A stretch of DNA of 44,428 bases, taken from positions 1 to 44,428 of IMG/VR virus record IMGVR_UViG_3300031951_000338; one strand, given 5' to 3'. Every line of letters starts with the position of its first letter. Position 1 is the first letter of the stretch. The position numbers were made by a program, and so were the translations under genes. The stretch comes from a virus. The notes beneath the pieces were generated by a model, which saw only the letters and a list, made by a program, of their open reading frames with translations, was not told the origin of the DNA and did no database searches. Below, piece by piece: positions 42,944-44,428 of this stretch.

Positions 42944-43597
42944 ATGGGTACTTCAACGGTATCAGGACCGTTCCGGTCACAAAACGGTTTCCAAGAATTA
43001 GTAAACGGTCAGTGGGTCCCTGTCGCTGGTGGTGGGGGGAGTTCCACTCAAATAGTTTACTTAGGTAGCCAATATAGTTTTTCTCAGATGGGTATTCCAG
43101 ATAACCGCTATTCTGATAACAAACTGGCTGACCCCCCAACTGGTCCGACTGCGGGCACTATAATTCAACTGCCGGTAATTGAAGTCGGCCAATCTTACAC
43201 AATAAAACTAGCTGTTGGGCAAAGCGGTGGTACTGCGTGGGCAATTAAATTGCCAACAATTCCCGGAGTTTTGCTTTCTGTGTTTTATGGCAATTCTTAT
43301 GCCGCAAATTACATTACTCAACTAGTATTTAATCCAACTTTATTTAATCAAGTACAAACCGGACTTGAGTTTTATTTTGCCCAAACGACTAATTCGTCCG
43401 GAATTTACGACACAATGTATCTTTATGATAATTTTGAAGATGTTGCGCCGCTAGTAATTACTAGGCTTCCAGATCTTACGGTTCCCGGTTTTGGTACCGT
43501 GGCTTTTTTCCAGCAAACCTCTGTTCCAATTCAGGGCTATGGTTCTGAACCAATCGGGGATCCGTTTGTTTACCCTTTTCTACAACTACTTCCTTAA
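42944..43597 (+). CDS. Tail or head appendage protein A (shared N-terminal module)
   Basis: 217 residues. GAGG 8 nt before the ATG. The first ~30 residues (MGTSTVSGPFRSQNGFQELV) are shared with the gene at 43699; a Gly linker follows (VAGGGGSS); then a unique Tyr/Ser/Thr-rich beta domain ending in QGYGSEPIGDPFVYPF. This is the layout of virion appendages: a conserved anchor plus a variable exposed domain. From ~43040 the DNA is visibly more AT-rich than neighbouring genes, suggesting a separate origin of the C-terminal domain. Confidence 0.65.
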   Translation: MGTSTVSGPFRSQNGFQELVNGQWVPVAGGGGSSTQIVYLGSQYSFSQMGIPDNRYSDNKLADPPTGPTAGTIIQLPVIEVGQSYTIKLAVGQSGGTAWAIKLPTIPGVLLSVFYGNSYAANYITQLVFNPTLFNQVQTGLEFYFAQTTNSSGIYDTMYLYDNFEDVAPLVITRLPDLTVPGFGTVAFFQQTSVPIQGYGSEPIGDPFVYPFLQLLP

Positions 43598-43609
43598 TCA
43601 GAGGGCATC

Positions 43610-43696
43610 ATGATTGATCTATCCAAATTTACACCCGCTCAGCGTGAAGCTCTCCTGAAGTGGTGGGCGGCTCAACAACAGTCTCAAGGTAAATAA
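43610..43696 (+). CDS. 28-residue peptide between appendage genes
   Basis: Short frame MIDLSKFTPAQREALLKWWA then AQQQSQGK, an amphipathic helix, with GAGGG 5 nt before the ATG and stop two bases before the next ATG. It fills the gap between the two appendage genes exactly, which supports translation. Function unknown. Confidence 0.45.
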   Translation: MIDLSKFTPAQREALLKWWAAQQQSQGK

Positions 43697-43698
43697 TC

Positions 43699-44151
43699 AT
43701 GGGTACGTCTACGGTATCCGGTCCGTTCCGGTCACAAAACGGTTTCCAAGAACTTGTTAATGGCGTTTGGACACCTGTAGGTGGTGGCGGTGGCGGTGGT
43801 GGCGCTGTTGTAACTATTAATACCGCAGATTTCCCCGGCACGTACCAGCTACCGGCTAGCGCCGCTGTTGGCGATAGAATTACGGTGCAAATTGTCAGCC
43901 CGACAAACGCCGATGCCGAAGGCGGTTTTATTATTTCCGCTGAAGATGGCAGCTTGTTAAAACGATTTAACTCAATTACCCCGTCGTTCATTTTTTATGG
44001 GGATAATGATGACGGAAGCTTGCCCGGTTTTGCGTTAATGGTGAATTGTACGTTTGTTCGTATTAACAGTACGCCTTACGGCATGTCGTCTAGCATTAAC
44101 TGGATGGCAGTCATTGATGTCATCAACGGTTCTGTTACCACTCCTCCTTGA
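43699..44151 (+). CDS. Tail or head appendage protein B (shared N-terminal module)
   Basis: 150 residues. The same first ~30 residues as the protein at 42944, with a 30-nt identical DNA stretch (42968-42997 and 43723-43752), then a Gly7 linker and a different beta-rich domain (GTYQLPASAAVGDRITVQIV, SSINWMAVIDVI) resembling short carbohydrate-binding or fibre-tip domains. It probably occupies the same particle site as protein A. Confidence 0.65.
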   Translation: MGTSTVSGPFRSQNGFQELVNGVWTPVGGGGGGGGAVVTINTADFPGTYQLPASAAVGDRITVQIVSPTNADAEGGFIISAEDGSLLKRFNSITPSFIFYGDNDDGSLPGFALMVNCTFVRINSTPYGMSSSINWMAVIDVINGSVTTPP

Positions 44152-44158
44152 TTAAACC

Positions 44159-44428
44159 ATGATCCCGAAACAGATCCATCAGACATTCTTCAAACGGACG
44201 GGATTACACCCGAAAATTGAAGAGAACATCGCCTCGCTTGTAGCTAAAAATCCGGGGTGGACGCACAACTTCTATACCGACGATGACTGCGTGGAGTTTA
44301 TCAAGCAGCACTACGGTCAGGAGATGTTGGACACGTACAACCTGATTAATCCTAGCTACGGCGCGGCGAGATCGGATCTGTTTCGGTATCTGCTGATCTA
44401 CGCAGTGGGCGGCGTATATCTGGACATC
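44159..44428 (+). CDS. GT32-type glycosyltransferase, 3' partial
   Basis: 90 codons to the window edge, no stop. IPKQIHQTFFKRTG, NPGWTHNFYTDDD, then INPSYGAARSDLFRYLLIYA and GGVYLDI match the OCH1/DXD sugar-transferase family (PF04488, GT32); the DxD pair would be completed just past the edge (YLDID). It may modify virion proteins such as the adjacent appendages, or host surface sugars. Confidence 0.85.
   Translation, partial: MIPKQIHQTFFKRTGLHPKIEENIASLVAKNPGWTHNFYTDDDCVEFIKQHYGQEMLDTYNLINPSYGAARSDLFRYLLIYAVGGVYLDI

Overview
The window is most of the genome of a tailed double-stranded DNA bacteriophage (Caudoviricetes). Both ends are cut inside genes: an acidic repeat protein at the left edge and a sugar transferase at the right edge. 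The host cannot be read directly. Strong Shine-Dalgarno sites, a Gram-negative-type FtsK gamma domain inside a virion protein, and small phage proteins ending in AKLKEKN (which I associate with phages of Burkholderiales and other Betaproteobacteria) suggest a Gram-negative, possibly freshwater, host. No integrase, CI-type repressor, endolysin, holin, tail tube or tape-measure gene is visible, so the missing tail and lysis genes probably lie beyond the two edges.

Layout. (1) 1-11378, plus strand: five late genes for low-complexity and coiled-coil virion proteins, ending in a 2238-residue ejected or polyvalent-type protein that carries an FtsK-gamma-like winged helix, an HExxH zincin motif and an LPD38-like region. 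(2) 11375-32471, minus strand: a long block of tightly overlapping early and middle genes. Replication and recombination genes (primase-helicase, HTH protein, ssDNA-binding-like protein, SNF2 helicase, HNH, Cas4/RecB-like Fe-S nuclease, family A DNA polymerase) come first by coordinate. They are followed by a cluster of very small genes linked by ATGA overlaps (methyltransferase, five EWVGLT-family proteins, two membrane micro-proteins), a tRNA-Leu(UAA), a DUF6378-like protein, a VRR-NUC nuclease, and an AAA ATPase / VWA-peptidase / DUF3150-like trio. (3) 32472-34349: a control region with two copies of a promoter-operator just to its left, ten TGTTCTA iterons around a (TA)16 tract that look like a replication origin, a strong terminator, one isolated minus-strand gene and a divergent late promoter. 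(4) 34350-44428, plus strand: terminase, portal, GroES-like protein, scaffold-like protein, head proteins, major capsid protein, a strong terminator, then tail-appendage genes that share an N-terminal module, and a truncated GT32-type glycosyltransferase.

The most striking unexplained signal is a dispersed oriented palindrome, YCCTGACANNYGTCAGGA. There are eight full copies, all between 21.4 and 34.1 kb. Six are intergenic; where they precede a minus-strand gene, three sit 18-21 nt before the start codon and two lie further upstream. Two are inside genes, exactly at interdomain linkers and in the same reading frame. A truncated ninth copy abuts the start codon of the primase-helicase. Either this is a phage-wide regulatory operator or RNA hairpin, or a small mobile palindromic element.
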